Below are positions 45,348 to 54,040 of a DNA stretch of 64,000 nucleotides, piece after piece (within the stretch, counting starts at the first letter, position 1; each line of letters opens with the position of its first letter). Location of the stretch: the NCBI RefSeq assembly GCF_011047315.1, contig NZ_CP049259.1, positions 434,001 through 498,000 on the forward strand, written 5' to 3'. The notes beneath the pieces were generated by a model that saw only the letters and a list, made by a program, of their open reading frames with translations, did no database searches and was not told where the DNA came from. The stretch is from Altererythrobacter sp. BO-6 (lineage in GTDB: Bacteria; Pseudomonadota; Alphaproteobacteria; Sphingomonadales; Sphingomonadaceae). A program made the translations under genes and the position numbers.

Positions 45348-46070
45348 TCAAAAGCGCAGCATTATCCGCCGTGCGAGTGCAGGCGAGATCGAATAGACCG
45401 CGCGCAGCAGCTTGACCTGGCCGATATTGGCCTCGTCCGAGCCGCTTTCGATCGCGTCGACGATCTGCGCGGCGCATTCGGGCGCTGGCATTTTCGACAT
45501 CGCATTATCGGCATTCATCTGCGTGTCGACCACCGGCGGAAGCACCTCGATCACACGAATAGCGGTGCCTTTCAACTGCTCGCGCAGCGTCAGCGAGTAA
45601 CTGCGGAGCCCCGCCTTGGTCGCGCAATAGACCGGCGTGCGCGTGGAAGGCGCGATAGCCAGCCCGCTGGTGACATTGACGATTGCTGCTTCCGGCCTTT
45701 TGGCCAAGGCGGGAATCAATGCGCTGGCCAGCCTGATCGGCGCGTTGAGATTGGCATAGATGCAGGCGTCGGCCGCATCGCTATCGGGTGGACCCTTGCG
45801 GAAATCGTGATCGACCAGTTGCCCGGCATTGTTGATCAGGATGTCGATCGCGCGATTTCCCCATGCCGCAACAAGCGCATCGACGCCTTTCGCGTTCGAC
45901 AGATCTGCTTCGATCGCCTCGAACCCCTCGGCGCGCATGAAATCGAGCCGGTCCCGGTTGCGCCCGGTAATCACCACGGTTGCGCCCTTTGCCTTGAGCT
46001 GGCGCGCCAGTTCGCGCCCGATCCCTGCACTGCCCCCGGTCAACAGGACGGACTTGTCTTTGATATCCAT
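45348..46070 (-). CDS. Short-chain dehydrogenase/reductase
   Basis: A 240-residue NAD(P)-dependent oxidoreductase. TGGSAGIGRELA is the cofactor loop, INNAGQ the structural motif, and S-YCATK the catalytic Ser-Tyr-Lys (VNVTSGLAIAP ... YCATKAG). It resembles DltE-like SDRs of unknown substrate. The start ATG at 46070 overlaps the stop of the upstream epimerase-type gene as TGATG, so both are one operon, perhaps a two-step reduction. The frame is open further into that gene but the start is set by the overlap. Confidence 0.88.
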   Translation of the reverse strand: MDIKDKSVLLTGGSAGIGRELARQLKAKGATVVITGRNRDRLDFMRAEGFEAIEADLSNAKGVDALVAAWGNRAIDILINNAGQLVDHDFRKGPPDSDAADACIYANLNAPIRLASALIPALAKRPEAAIVNVTSGLAIAPSTRTPVYCATKAGLRSYSLTLREQLKGTAIRVIEVLPPVVDTQMNADNAMSKMPAPECAAQIVDAIESGSDEANIGQVKLLRAVYSISPALARRIMLRF

Positions 46071-47092
46071 CAGACTTTCACCACCCCGTGCTCGATCAGG
46101 CTCTTCGCGCATTCGACGATGGTCGTCTCCTCGTCGCGCGTTTTCCAGCCCAGCCGCTCCAGCGCATGGCTGGCATTGGCATGGCGCGTCTTGCCCAGTT
46201 CGCTCTTGATCGTGCGGATGCCCGGATTGAACAGCGCCAGCAGGTGCACCATCCAGTTCGGCATCTGCCTGGTCGGCACTTTGCGCGTGTGCGCCGCAGG
46301 CAGATTGTCGCGCAAGACCTGGCCGATTTCGATGAACTTCATGAATTTGCCGGCGGCGAGGAACCGTTCGCCCGCCAGCCCCGATTCTTCGAGGCAGCGC
46401 ACATGCAGGTCGGCGATGTCGCGGATGTCGACCACCGCAAAGCCAAGGTCGGGCGCCAGCGGGGCCGAACCATCGAGCAATTGCTTGATCGCTTCGACCG
46501 ATGCCGAGAAATCCGCATTGTAGACCGGGCCGAGCACCATGCTGGGATTGACCGAGACGAATTCCATCTCGCCGCCTTCGGATGCCATCCACTCGCGGGC
46601 AGCGCGCTCCGCGATCGTCTTCGATTTCACATAGGCATAGACATCGGGATGATCGGCGTTGGTCCAGTCGCTTTCACTGACGGTATAGACCTTTTCGCTG
46701 CGGCCATAGGCGATTGCCGCCATCGAACTCGTCTGGACGAAGCGCTTTGCCCCCGCATCGCGCGCGAAGCGCAGCGCCCGCAAGGTACCTTCGCGGGCTG
46801 GCACGATCAGGTCATCTTCGTGGCGGGGCGGAGCAGCAGGAATGGGCGACGCGACATGCGCCACTGCATCGCAACCCGCGCAGGCCTCGGCCCAGCCATC
46901 GTCGCTCATCAAATCGGCCTGGAACACTTTCAGCCGGTCGCCCGCCTCGGGCCAGCGCGCTCGCAAGCCTGGCTCACTCTTCACCTTTTTACGCACGGTG
47001 GTATGGACGGTGTAGCCTTTGGCCAGAAGCTGGTCGATTACCTCGCCACCGATATAGCCGGTGCCGCCGGTTACGAGTATTGTGCTTGGCAT
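46070..47092 (-). CDS. NAD-dependent epimerase/dehydratase, dihydroflavonol reductase-like
   Basis: A 340-residue extended SDR. The NADP loop ILVTGGTGYIGGEV is at the N-terminus, with QTSSMAAIAYG (catalytic Ser), YVKSKTIAE (Tyr-X3-Lys) and NPSMVLGP further on. This matches the dihydroflavonol-4-reductase/cinnamoyl-CoA reductase branch, which in bacteria reduces aldehydes or ketones of many kinds. ATG 47092 is used rather than the upstream codon at 47269, which would overlap the divergent flavoprotein gene. Confidence 0.88.
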   Translation of the reverse strand: MPSTILVTGGTGYIGGEVIDQLLAKGYTVHTTVRKKVKSEPGLRARWPEAGDRLKVFQADLMSDDGWAEACAGCDAVAHVASPIPAAPPRHEDDLIVPAREGTLRALRFARDAGAKRFVQTSSMAAIAYGRSEKVYTVSESDWTNADHPDVYAYVKSKTIAERAAREWMASEGGEMEFVSVNPSMVLGPVYNADFSASVEAIKQLLDGSAPLAPDLGFAVVDIRDIADLHVRCLEESGLAGERFLAAGKFMKFIEIGQVLRDNLPAAHTRKVPTRQMPNWMVHLLALFNPGIRTIKSELGKTRHANASHALERLGWKTRDEETTIVECAKSLIEHGVVKV

Positions 47093-47148
47093 TCGTGCCT
47101 CTCCTTTGCCACAAGGGATATGGCAAAAGGTTGCAATAGGCAACGAAA

Positions 47149-48264
47149 GTGGAGCGGCAATTGCAGCAAGTTGATTTCGTGGTGATTGGAGCCGGAATTG
47201 CCGGCCTGTCGGCAGCCCCACGGCTGGCGCAGCATGGGTCAGTCGTAGTGTGCGAGGCGGAGGCGGCACCGGGCGTGCACGCTTCCGGACGCAGCGCCGC
47301 TTTCGCTCATTTCGACATGGATGAACCCGTGGTGCGCGCGCTCACCGCCGCCAGCATGCCGCATTTCACCGAACCGGCCGCGATCGCACATCCCGCACTG
47401 TTCCTGGCGCTCGACGGCCAACTTGCCAAACTCGACCAGGCCGAAGCCAATTACCGCCAATGGGCGCCCGAGGTGCAACGGCTGAGCGCCGGGGAAGCCT
47501 GCGAAATGGTGCCGGTCCTGCGGAGCGACAGCGTGGCAGGTGCATTGCTCGACACCATGGGACGCAAGCTTGACGCGCACGCGATGCTGGAAGGGCACCG
47601 CAAGGCGCTGCGCGAAAACGGCGGCGAACTGGCTGTGAATGCGCCGGTCGAGGCAATCCGCCGCGATGGCGAGCGCTGGCTTATCGATACGCCCGCAGGT
47701 TCCTTTACAGCCCGCGTCGTGGTCAACGCTGCCGGGGCCTGGGTTGACCACATCGCCGCGCTGGCAGGCGTCGCGCCGATCGGGATCCGCCCCTTGCGGC
47801 GCACGGTCATCACTTTCGACCTGCCTGATGGCATGGATGTGGCCCATTGGCCCTTCACCAAGACTGTTGGCCCCGGTTTCTACATCGAGCCGGAAGGGCG
47901 CGGGCGGCTGCTTGCCTGCGCGATGGACGAGCATCCAACCGATCCCTGCGATGCCCAGCCCGAGGAAGAGGATGTCGCGCTCGCCGCATGGCGGGTCGAG
48001 GAATCGACCACGCTGGAAATCCGCCGCATCGCCAGCAAATGGGCCGGCCTCAGGAGCTTTGCGCCCGACCGGCGCCCGGTCGCCGGGTTCGACACGGATG
48101 CGCCCGGTTTCTTGTGGCTGGCGGGTCAGGGCGGCTTCGGCCTGCAGACCTCGCCCGGCATGGCCATGGCCGCCGAAGCGCTGGCCTGCGGGCTCGACTG
48201 GCCGGAGGAATTGCGCGCCGTCGGCGTCGAAGCCGATGCGCTGTCGCCTGCGCGGCTGCCTTAA
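47149..48264 (+). CDS. FAD-dependent D-arginine dehydrogenase-like oxidoreductase
   Basis: A 371-residue DAO-family flavoenzyme. The FAD dinucleotide motif is VVIGAGIAGLSAA, and residues EAAPGVHASGRSAAF follow as in D-arginine dehydrogenase DauA of Pseudomonas aeruginosa, where I recall matching blocks (VRALTAAS, VPVLR, VVNAAGAWVD, WAGLRSFAPD, GQGGFGLQTSP). It would oxidise D-amino acids to keto acids. No DauB (2-ketoarginine reductase) is beside it. GTG at 47149 is the first codon; TTG at 47161 is possible. Its stop overlaps the gor stop by 4 bases. Confidence 0.87.
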   Translation: MERQLQQVDFVVIGAGIAGLSAAPRLAQHGSVVVCEAEAAPGVHASGRSAAFAHFDMDEPVVRALTAASMPHFTEPAAIAHPALFLALDGQLAKLDQAEANYRQWAPEVQRLSAGEACEMVPVLRSDSVAGALLDTMGRKLDAHAMLEGHRKALRENGGELAVNAPVEAIRRDGERWLIDTPAGSFTARVVVNAAGAWVDHIAALAGVAPIGIRPLRRTVITFDLPDGMDVAHWPFTKTVGPGFYIEPEGRGRLLACAMDEHPTDPCDAQPEEEDVALAAWRVEESTTLEIRRIASKWAGLRSFAPDRRPVAGFDTDAPGFLWLAGQGGFGLQTSPGMAMAAEALACGLDWPEELRAVGVEADALSPARLP

Positions 48265-49607
48265 CGCAGCAGCACCAGCTCTTCTGCCATCGAAGGGTGC
48301 AGCGCGACGGTGTCGTCGAAGGCCTGCTTGGTAAGGCCGGCCTTCACCGCCACCGCTGCCACTTGCAGGATTTCGGGCGCTTCCGGGCCGATCATGTGAA
48401 TGCCCAGGATCTTCTCGGAAGTCGCTTCGACGATCATCTTGTACAGCCCGCGTTCGGCATGGGTTGAGAAGATGTTCTTCATCGGCCGGAAATCGGAGGT
48501 GTAGACCTTCACATCGCCATAGGTCTTGCGCGCCTCGCTTTCGGTCAGGCCGACACCGGCCAGCGGCGGCTGGCTGAACACAGCGCTTGGAATCGACGAA
48601 TAATCGATCGTGCGCGGATTGCCGCCGAACACCGTATCGGCAAATGCATGGCCTTCGCGGATCGCGACCGGCGTCAGCTGCACCCGGTCGGTCACATCGC
48701 CGACCGCATAGATGCTCTCGCAGCTGGTTCGGTTGTATTCGTCGACCCGAATCGCGCCGTTTTCGGCCAGTTCCACGCCTGCGCTTTCGAGCCCCAGGCC
48801 CGCACTTTTCGGGTTGCGGCCCGTGGCGATCAGCACCTGGTCAACCTTGACCGGATTGGCCCCGCCCAGATCGACCAGCAGACACCCGTCTGCGTCTTTG
48901 TCCACCCGCTGGATCTGGCTGTGCATGCGGAAATCGATCCCGCGCCCCATCGCGATGTGCAGCATCCGGTCCACGATCTGCTCGTCATAACTGCGCAGGA
49001 TCCGGTCGGTGCGGTTGACCACCGTCACTTCGCTGCCGAGCGCGTTGAAGATGCCGGCGAATTCCATCGCGATATAGCCGCCACCCACCACCATCAGGCA
49101 GCGCGGCTGCTGTTCCAGATGAAACACCTCGTTGGAGCTGATGCAGTGCTCGACACCGGGAAAATCGGGCATGGCCGGCCACGCGCCGGTGGCGATCAGG
49201 ATATATTTCGCGGTGACTTCGCGACCGCTTGCCAGCCGCACCGAATGCGGGCCGGTGACCGTCGCCCGCTCGACAAAAACCTCGACCTTGTGGTTCGACA
49301 GCGTCTGGCCATAGAGGCCTTCGAGCCGGTCGACGTCCTTGTTCACGAAATCGCGCAGGGTGGCCCAGTCGAAGCTCTTGCCTTCGATCGTCCAGCCAAG
49401 GTTGGCCGCGTGGCCCAGTTCCTCGGCGAACATCGATCCGTAAACCAGCATCTTCTTGGGCACGCAGCCGCGGATCACGCAGGTCCCGCCAACGCGGTAT
49501 TCCTCGGCCACCGCCACCCGCGCGCCATGCGCGGCGGCTACGCGGCTGGCGCGTACCCCGCCCGAACCGGCGCCGATGGTGAAGAGGTCATAATCATATT
49601 CGGCCAT
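48261..49607 (-). CDS. gor: Glutathione-disulfide reductase
   Basis: A 448-residue flavoprotein reducing oxidised glutathione with NADPH. FAD loop TIGAGSGGVRASR, redox disulfide GGTCVIRGCVPKK (Cys43, Cys48), NADPH region VVGGGYIAMEFAG, and the C-terminal active-site base in TVALHPSMAEEL, all in order. ATG at 49607 is the start; an extension to 49661 is not family-like. It is compatible with a 1-Cys peroxiredoxin elsewhere in the window that needs a glutathione-type reductant. Confidence 0.95.
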   Translation of the reverse strand: MAEYDYDLFTIGAGSGGVRASRVAAAHGARVAVAEEYRVGGTCVIRGCVPKKMLVYGSMFAEELGHAANLGWTIEGKSFDWATLRDFVNKDVDRLEGLYGQTLSNHKVEVFVERATVTGPHSVRLASGREVTAKYILIATGAWPAMPDFPGVEHCISSNEVFHLEQQPRCLMVVGGGYIAMEFAGIFNALGSEVTVVNRTDRILRSYDEQIVDRMLHIAMGRGIDFRMHSQIQRVDKDADGCLLVDLGGANPVKVDQVLIATGRNPKSAGLGLESAGVELAENGAIRVDEYNRTSCESIYAVGDVTDRVQLTPVAIREGHAFADTVFGGNPRTIDYSSIPSAVFSQPPLAGVGLTESEARKTYGDVKVYTSDFRPMKNIFSTHAERGLYKMIVEATSEKILGIHMIGPEAPEILQVAAVAVKAGLTKQAFDDTVALHPSMAEELVLLR

Positions 49608-49706
49608 GAACAAGCTCCTGCTGCGTGGGCGGCATATGGCGACAAGCTGGGTGCTTGCCAACCGCCCTGCCGTGCAAGAGCCTGTTCGAAAATCTGGCCT
49701 GTGAGG

Positions 49707-51095
49707 TTACGCGCTGGCAGCGCGCGGCCCGCGCCGTCCGCCCGAACCACGGCGACTACCTCCGCCCGGCTTGCCGCGGAAGCCACCCGGGCGATTGGGC
49801 TTGCCCTTGCGCGACGGGTGCTTCTGCTTCGGTTTTGGCTGGCTGGCAGCTTCGCCCTGAGGACGCGGCGCGCCCCTGGGCTTGGGACTCACGCGGGTGC
49901 GCTGGCCCGGCGCGGCGCGCTTGGTCGGGCCGACGCCTTCCACCACGGCGCGGAAGTTATCGGGCAGCGGCAGGCGCTCGAACTCCGCATCGGTATTCTT
50001 GCGAATGTCCTTGAGATAGTCGCGCTCGTCCTCGGCACAGAAAGCGATCGCGATCCCGTCCGCCCCGGCGCGTGCGGTCCGCCCGATCCGGTGGACATAC
50101 TGCTCAGGCACATTGGGCAGCTCGAAATTGATCACATGGCTCACGCCCGGAATGTCGATGCCGCGCGCAGCCACATCGGTCGCGACGAGGATCGGCGTGC
50201 GGGCCGATTTGAATTCTGCCAGTGCCCGCTCACGCTGCGGCTGGCTCTTGTTGCCATGGATCGCATTGGCGGGAATGCCGATCTGCGACAGCCGCTTTAC
50301 CACACGATCCGCGCCGTGCTTGGTGCGGGTAAAGATCAGCACGCGCTCGAACTTGCCGGGCACCTGGTGGCGTTCCTGCAGGATCATCTCCAGCAGCGTC
50401 TGCTTCTCGTCCTGCTGCACCATGAACAGGTACTGGTCGATCCGTTCGGCAGTGGTCGCCGCCGGGGTCACGCTGACCTGCACCGGATTGTTGCAATACT
50501 GGCCAACCAGTTCCTTGATCGCCTTGGGCATGGTGGCGCTGAAAAACAGCGTCTGCCGCTCGGCCGGGGCGAGCTGGTGGATGCGGCGCAGCGCATGGAT
50601 GAAGCCGAGGTCGAGCATCTGGTCGGCTTCGTCGAGTACGAGGATTTCCACGCCCGAAAGGTTGAACGCCTTCTGGTCAATGAGGTCGAGCAAGCGACCG
50701 GGCGTGGCAACCAGGATATCGGTGCCGCGGTGCAGCTTGTTGCGATCCTTGCCCACCGAAGTGCCGCCGACGATCGATTGCACCTTGAGGCCGGCCATTG
50801 CGCCGTAATCCTTAGCGCTCTGGGCAATCTGCCCGGCGAGTTCGCGGGTCGGCGCGAGCACCAGCATGCGGCAGCTCTTGAACGGGATGCGATTGTCAGC
50901 CTCGCGCAGCCGGTCGATGCTAGGCAGCATGAAGGCTGCGGTCTTGCCGGTGCCGGTCTGGGCGATACCCAGCAGGTCGCGCCCTTCGAGCACAGGCGGG
51001 ATCGCCTGCGCCTGGATCGGGGTTGGCGTGTCATAGCCCTTCAAGTCGAGGGCCTGGAGAACGGGCTGCGACAGCCCGAGATTTTCGAATTTCAT
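49707..51095 (-). CDS. rhlE: DEAD-box RNA helicase, RhlE type
   Basis: A 462-residue helicase. Q motif region TPTPIQAQAIPPVL, motif I AQTGTGKT, PTRELAGQIA, DEAD box VLDEADQMLD, SAT motif, and HRIGRTARAG are all present. The last 70 residues are Arg, Lys and Gly rich (for example GGGSRRGSGGRRG), a likely RNA-binding tail. RhlE helps ribosome assembly and RNA decay, and in some bacteria low-temperature growth. The start is ATG 51095 (MKFENLGLS), inside a longer open frame. Confidence 0.93.
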   Translation of the reverse strand: MKFENLGLSQPVLQALDLKGYDTPTPIQAQAIPPVLEGRDLLGIAQTGTGKTAAFMLPSIDRLREADNRIPFKSCRMLVLAPTRELAGQIAQSAKDYGAMAGLKVQSIVGGTSVGKDRNKLHRGTDILVATPGRLLDLIDQKAFNLSGVEILVLDEADQMLDLGFIHALRRIHQLAPAERQTLFFSATMPKAIKELVGQYCNNPVQVSVTPAATTAERIDQYLFMVQQDEKQTLLEMILQERHQVPGKFERVLIFTRTKHGADRVVKRLSQIGIPANAIHGNKSQPQRERALAEFKSARTPILVATDVAARGIDIPGVSHVINFELPNVPEQYVHRIGRTARAGADGIAIAFCAEDERDYLKDIRKNTDAEFERLPLPDNFRAVVEGVGPTKRAAPGQRTRVSPKPRGAPRPQGEAASQPKPKQKHPSRKGKPNRPGGFRGKPGGGSRRGSGGRRGPRAASA

Positions 51096-51389
51096 GTACA
51101 ATACTCGCAATATATGCGGCGCGCACGCGGAACGGAGTCCGGGCGCGGCGCGGGTGTCTCAAACGACCCGCGTGAAAAGGGAAGTCCTTGGGGAAAAACC
51201 GAGGCGCGGCCGGGGCGGATGTTTTCTCGTTTCCGCCGCTTCACGCTGGCTAGCGCGCTTCGATGGGCCGCATGTGGATGCTGCATTGCAAAAAGTCAAT
51301 TCATTTCATCTGCGGGTACGATTATTTCACTTGCTCCTCTGCCCGCCACAGCGCATCTCTGCCCAGGGGGCGCAAGGGGGAAACTGCAG
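51096..51389. other. Intergenic region between divergent rhlE-type and Nramp-related genes
   Basis: A 294-base divergent gap, the longest in the window. The rhlE-proximal part is GC rich with short C/G-run palindromes; the part next to the transporter has an A+T-rich pocket at about 51280-51320 where promoter elements could lie, and GCAAGGGGGAAAC just before the transporter ATG as a ribosome binding site. Long leaders are common for cold-induced helicases. I see no known riboswitch or ORF. Confidence 0.4.
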
Positions 51390-52631
51390 ATGAAATCAGG
51401 CCTTTTGCGCAAACTGGCAGGTCCGGGTTTGATCTTTACCGGGGCTGCGATCGGGACGTCGCATCTGGTCCAGTCGACCCGTGCCGGCGCGCTCTTTAGC
51501 CTGGCGCTCGTGATTGTGATCGTCCTCGCCAATGTGCTGAAGTATCCGGCTTATCGCTTCGGGATCGACTTTGCCCATGCGCGCGGGCGATCTCTCCTGA
51601 CTGGCTATCGCGAACTGGGTGTCTGGGCGCTGGTGCTGTTCCTGTTGCTGGTCGCGCCACTGGTGCCGATCATCTGGGCCGCAATCAGCGCAGCAACTGC
51701 CGGCATCGTAACCGTGCTGATCGGGCCGGTTGCGCCGGTGCCGGTACTGGCGGCACTGATCCTCGTGGCAGCCGTTTGCCTGCTGCTTATCGGCGGCTAT
51801 CGCCTGCTCGACAGGGTCAACGCGGTGCTGCTGGCGTTTCTCGTCATTGCCACGCTGCTAACCACGGCGATGGTGCTGCCACGCGTGGAATGGGGAACAC
51901 TGGTTGATTTCAGCTGGACGCGCGAAGCCGCCGCGCTGCTGTTTATCGTTGCGCTGGCAGGCTTCATGCCCAACCCGATGGACGTGGCGGTGCCGCTCTC
52001 GCTGTGGAAGGTCGAGGCCGACCGCCAATTGCCCGGTGGCGTCCGGCCCACCCTGTCTGAGGCCCGCAAGAGCTTCTTCTGGCCCTATGTCCTGACCGCC
52101 TTCATGGCGGTGTGTTTCTGCATCATGGGAGCGGGCGTGATGCATCCGCAGGGTATCACGCCATTGGCTGATGCACCCGGTTTCGCTGCGCAGGTCGTCA
52201 ATCTCTATCGCGAAGCGCTTGGCCCGGGCGCAGCCGCGCTCGCTGCGATTTCTGCGCTCAGCGTGATGCTGACGACGGTGATTGCCGGAATTGACGCCTA
52301 TGCCCGCACATTTGCTGCATCGCGGGCGATCTTCGCCGGTCGCGACGATATTTCCTACACCCGCCCCGAATATGCCGGTTTTACTCTGCTGTTCCTTGCT
52401 ATCGCGCTGACAGTGGTTTTCACACTGTTGTCCGACCTCACCACATTCCTCGATGTCGTGACCTCCGCCAGTTTTGTAATCGCGCCGCTGATCGCGCTGC
52501 TCAATCATCTCGTGGTGACAAGGTGCGAAATGCCGGAAGACGCGCGGCCTTCACAGTTGGCCCGATGGCATAATGGCCTCGGCATCACAGTGATGACGGC
52601 GTTGGCCGTGACGTATTTCGTCCTGATCTAG
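51390..52631 (+). CDS. Nramp-related divalent metal transporter, atypical metal site
   Basis: A 413-residue protein with about eleven hydrophobic segments. The N-terminus GPGLIFTGAAIGTSHL corresponds to the Nramp first helix, and GFMPNPMDVAVPLSLW to the sixth. Canonical Nramp proteins have DPGN and MPH there to bind manganese or iron; both are absent. Related sequences that I recall in Bacteroidetes share the SHLVQSTRAGA version. So it may carry another ion or be a diverged manganese/magnesium carrier. The ATG is at 51390 after a strong purine-rich site; the long open frame upstream is antisense to rhlE and gor and is not coding. Confidence 0.82.
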   Translation: MKSGLLRKLAGPGLIFTGAAIGTSHLVQSTRAGALFSLALVIVIVLANVLKYPAYRFGIDFAHARGRSLLTGYRELGVWALVLFLLLVAPLVPIIWAAISAATAGIVTVLIGPVAPVPVLAALILVAAVCLLLIGGYRLLDRVNAVLLAFLVIATLLTTAMVLPRVEWGTLVDFSWTREAAALLFIVALAGFMPNPMDVAVPLSLWKVEADRQLPGGVRPTLSEARKSFFWPYVLTAFMAVCFCIMGAGVMHPQGITPLADAPGFAAQVVNLYREALGPGAAALAAISALSVMLTTVIAGIDAYARTFAASRAIFAGRDDISYTRPEYAGFTLLFLAIALTVVFTLLSDLTTFLDVVTSASFVIAPLIALLNHLVVTRCEMPEDARPSQLARWHNGLGITVMTALAVTYFVLI

Positions 52632-53101
52632 CGGCCGAACGGCTTGTTCAGCTGTACGATCTTCCAGTTGAGGCAGGACGCAAAGCTGACCCACACGAGA
52701 TAGGGCACGATCAGCCAGCTCGCGAGCACGGACCAGTCGCGCAGGAACACGGTAAGCGCTAGCACGGAGGCCCACAGGAAAGGCACCTCGACCAGCGCCC
52801 AGTCAGGCCGACGCGCGGTAAAGAAAATCGGCGACCAGGCGAAGTGGAACACGCCGTTGATCACATAGAGCGCGATCAGGAAATCCGTCTGCCCTTGTGC
52901 CTCAGCGGCATCCCAGCTCAGCCAGAACGCGTAACCCGCCAGCCCCAGGATCACCGTCCAGGCCGGGCCGAACAGCCAGTCTGGCGGTTGCCAGCTGGGC
53001 TTTTTCAGCTCGTAATACCACGCCCCGATTGTGGTCAGCAGCCCACCTCCCGCTGCAAGGATGACCGCCCAGGCGATGGCGAAGATGAGCGGGAAGGACA
53101 T
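52628..53101 (-). CDS. tspO: TspO/MBR family tryptophan-rich sensory protein
   Basis: A 157-residue five-helix membrane protein. Family residues are clear: YYELKKPSWQPPDWLFGPAWT in the N-terminal half, then an NGVFHFAWSPIFF helix. TspO binds porphyrins and, in Rhodobacter, modulates photosynthesis gene expression and stress responses. It ends 4 bases into the Nramp-related gene from the opposite strand. Photosynthetic members of this order exist, but no photosynthesis gene is in the window. Confidence 0.92.
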   Translation of the reverse strand: MSFPLIFAIAWAVILAAGGGLLTTIGAWYYELKKPSWQPPDWLFGPAWTVILGLAGYAFWLSWDAAEAQGQTDFLIALYVINGVFHFAWSPIFFTARRPDWALVEVPFLWASVLALTVFLRDWSVLASWLIVPYLVWVSFASCLNWKIVQLNKPFGR

Positions 53102-53245
53102 GGCGCAGGCTTAGGCGCTGATGCGAGCTCTGGCAAACGGCATCTCCGCGGGCGCGATTTGCGCAAGATCAAGGTTTCTGGCGAAGTGGCGGCGCATGTG
53201 GGTTTATGGAGAGGCCTGTCCCGAATGGAGAGTGAGAGGCAGGCG

Positions 53246-54040
53246 ATGGCGGAGAAGAACATGGCCACTGCTGAAAATGTCCAGGTCGCCTCGATGCCGG
53301 TCGCACGCGACCTGAGCATTGCCGATCTTGGGCAAGCGCTGGCGGCGGGCTGGCGCGATTTTCGTGCACAGCCAGCCTATGGCCTGTTCTTCTCCGCCAT
53401 TTTCTTGGGCGCGGGATGGTTCCTGTTCCTTGTGCTGAAAGACCGGGCGAGCCTCGCCTGGCTGATCCCCACAAGCGCAGGCTTCCCGATCCTTGCGCCC
53501 TTTGCAGCAGCGGGCCTCTATGAGGTCAGCCGCCGGCTCGAGACCGGTGAGCCGCTCAGCTGGCGGCCCGTGCTGGGCGCAGTGCGCGGGCGCGGGGATG
53601 ACCAGTTGCCGGTGCTGGGCGTGCTCGCCTTCGTGTTTTTCGCCTTCTGGGTGATCATTGCGCACACCATTTTCGGCGTATTCATGGGGCCATCGGGCTT
53701 CGGCGGAGACCCGCTGTCAGTGCTCGCCAGCCAGCAGGGCCTGATAATGCTGGCAGTGGGTAGCGCCGTAGGAGCGGTGCTCGCTTTCACCTTCTTCGCG
53801 ATGACCGTGGTGAGCATGCCGATGCTGGTCGACCGCGAGGTGGACTTCGTCTCGGCGATCATCGTCAGCTTCCGCGTGGTGCGCGCAAACCTGTTCACGA
53901 TGCTGGTCTGGGCGGCGTTCGTGGCCGTCGCGCTGTTCGCAGCAATGGTACCGCTGCTGCTGGGGCTGCTGGTGGTGCTGCCGCTGCTGGGGCATGCGAC
54001 GTGGCACCTTTATCGCCGGGCGACGATAGCCTCAGCCTAG
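53246..54040 (+). CDS. DUF2189 domain membrane protein
   Basis: A 264-residue protein with a polar N-terminus followed by DLGQALAAGWRDFRAQPAYG, the DUF2189 entry motif, and six or seven hydrophobic segments. Function is unknown; family members are inner membrane proteins near respiratory genes in some species. ATG at 53246 has GAGAGG ahead of it; ATG at 53225 would add seven residues. The stop runs 9 bases into the opposing pgi end. Confidence 0.82.
   Translation: MAEKNMATAENVQVASMPVARDLSIADLGQALAAGWRDFRAQPAYGLFFSAIFLGAGWFLFLVLKDRASLAWLIPTSAGFPILAPFAAAGLYEVSRRLETGEPLSWRPVLGAVRGRGDDQLPVLGVLAFVFFAFWVIIAHTIFGVFMGPSGFGGDPLSVLASQQGLIMLAVGSAVGAVLAFTFFAMTVVSMPMLVDREVDFVSAIIVSFRVVRANLFTMLVWAAFVAVALFAAMVPLLLGLLVVLPLLGHATWHLYRRATIASA

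Noticed and set aside
48648-51389. Very long open frame in front of the Nramp-related gene (1327 codons in total)
   Set aside because: Bases before 51390 are antisense to gor and rhlE, both clear genes; the translated sequence is low complexity His/Asp/Arg-rich shadow typical of GC-rich DNA.
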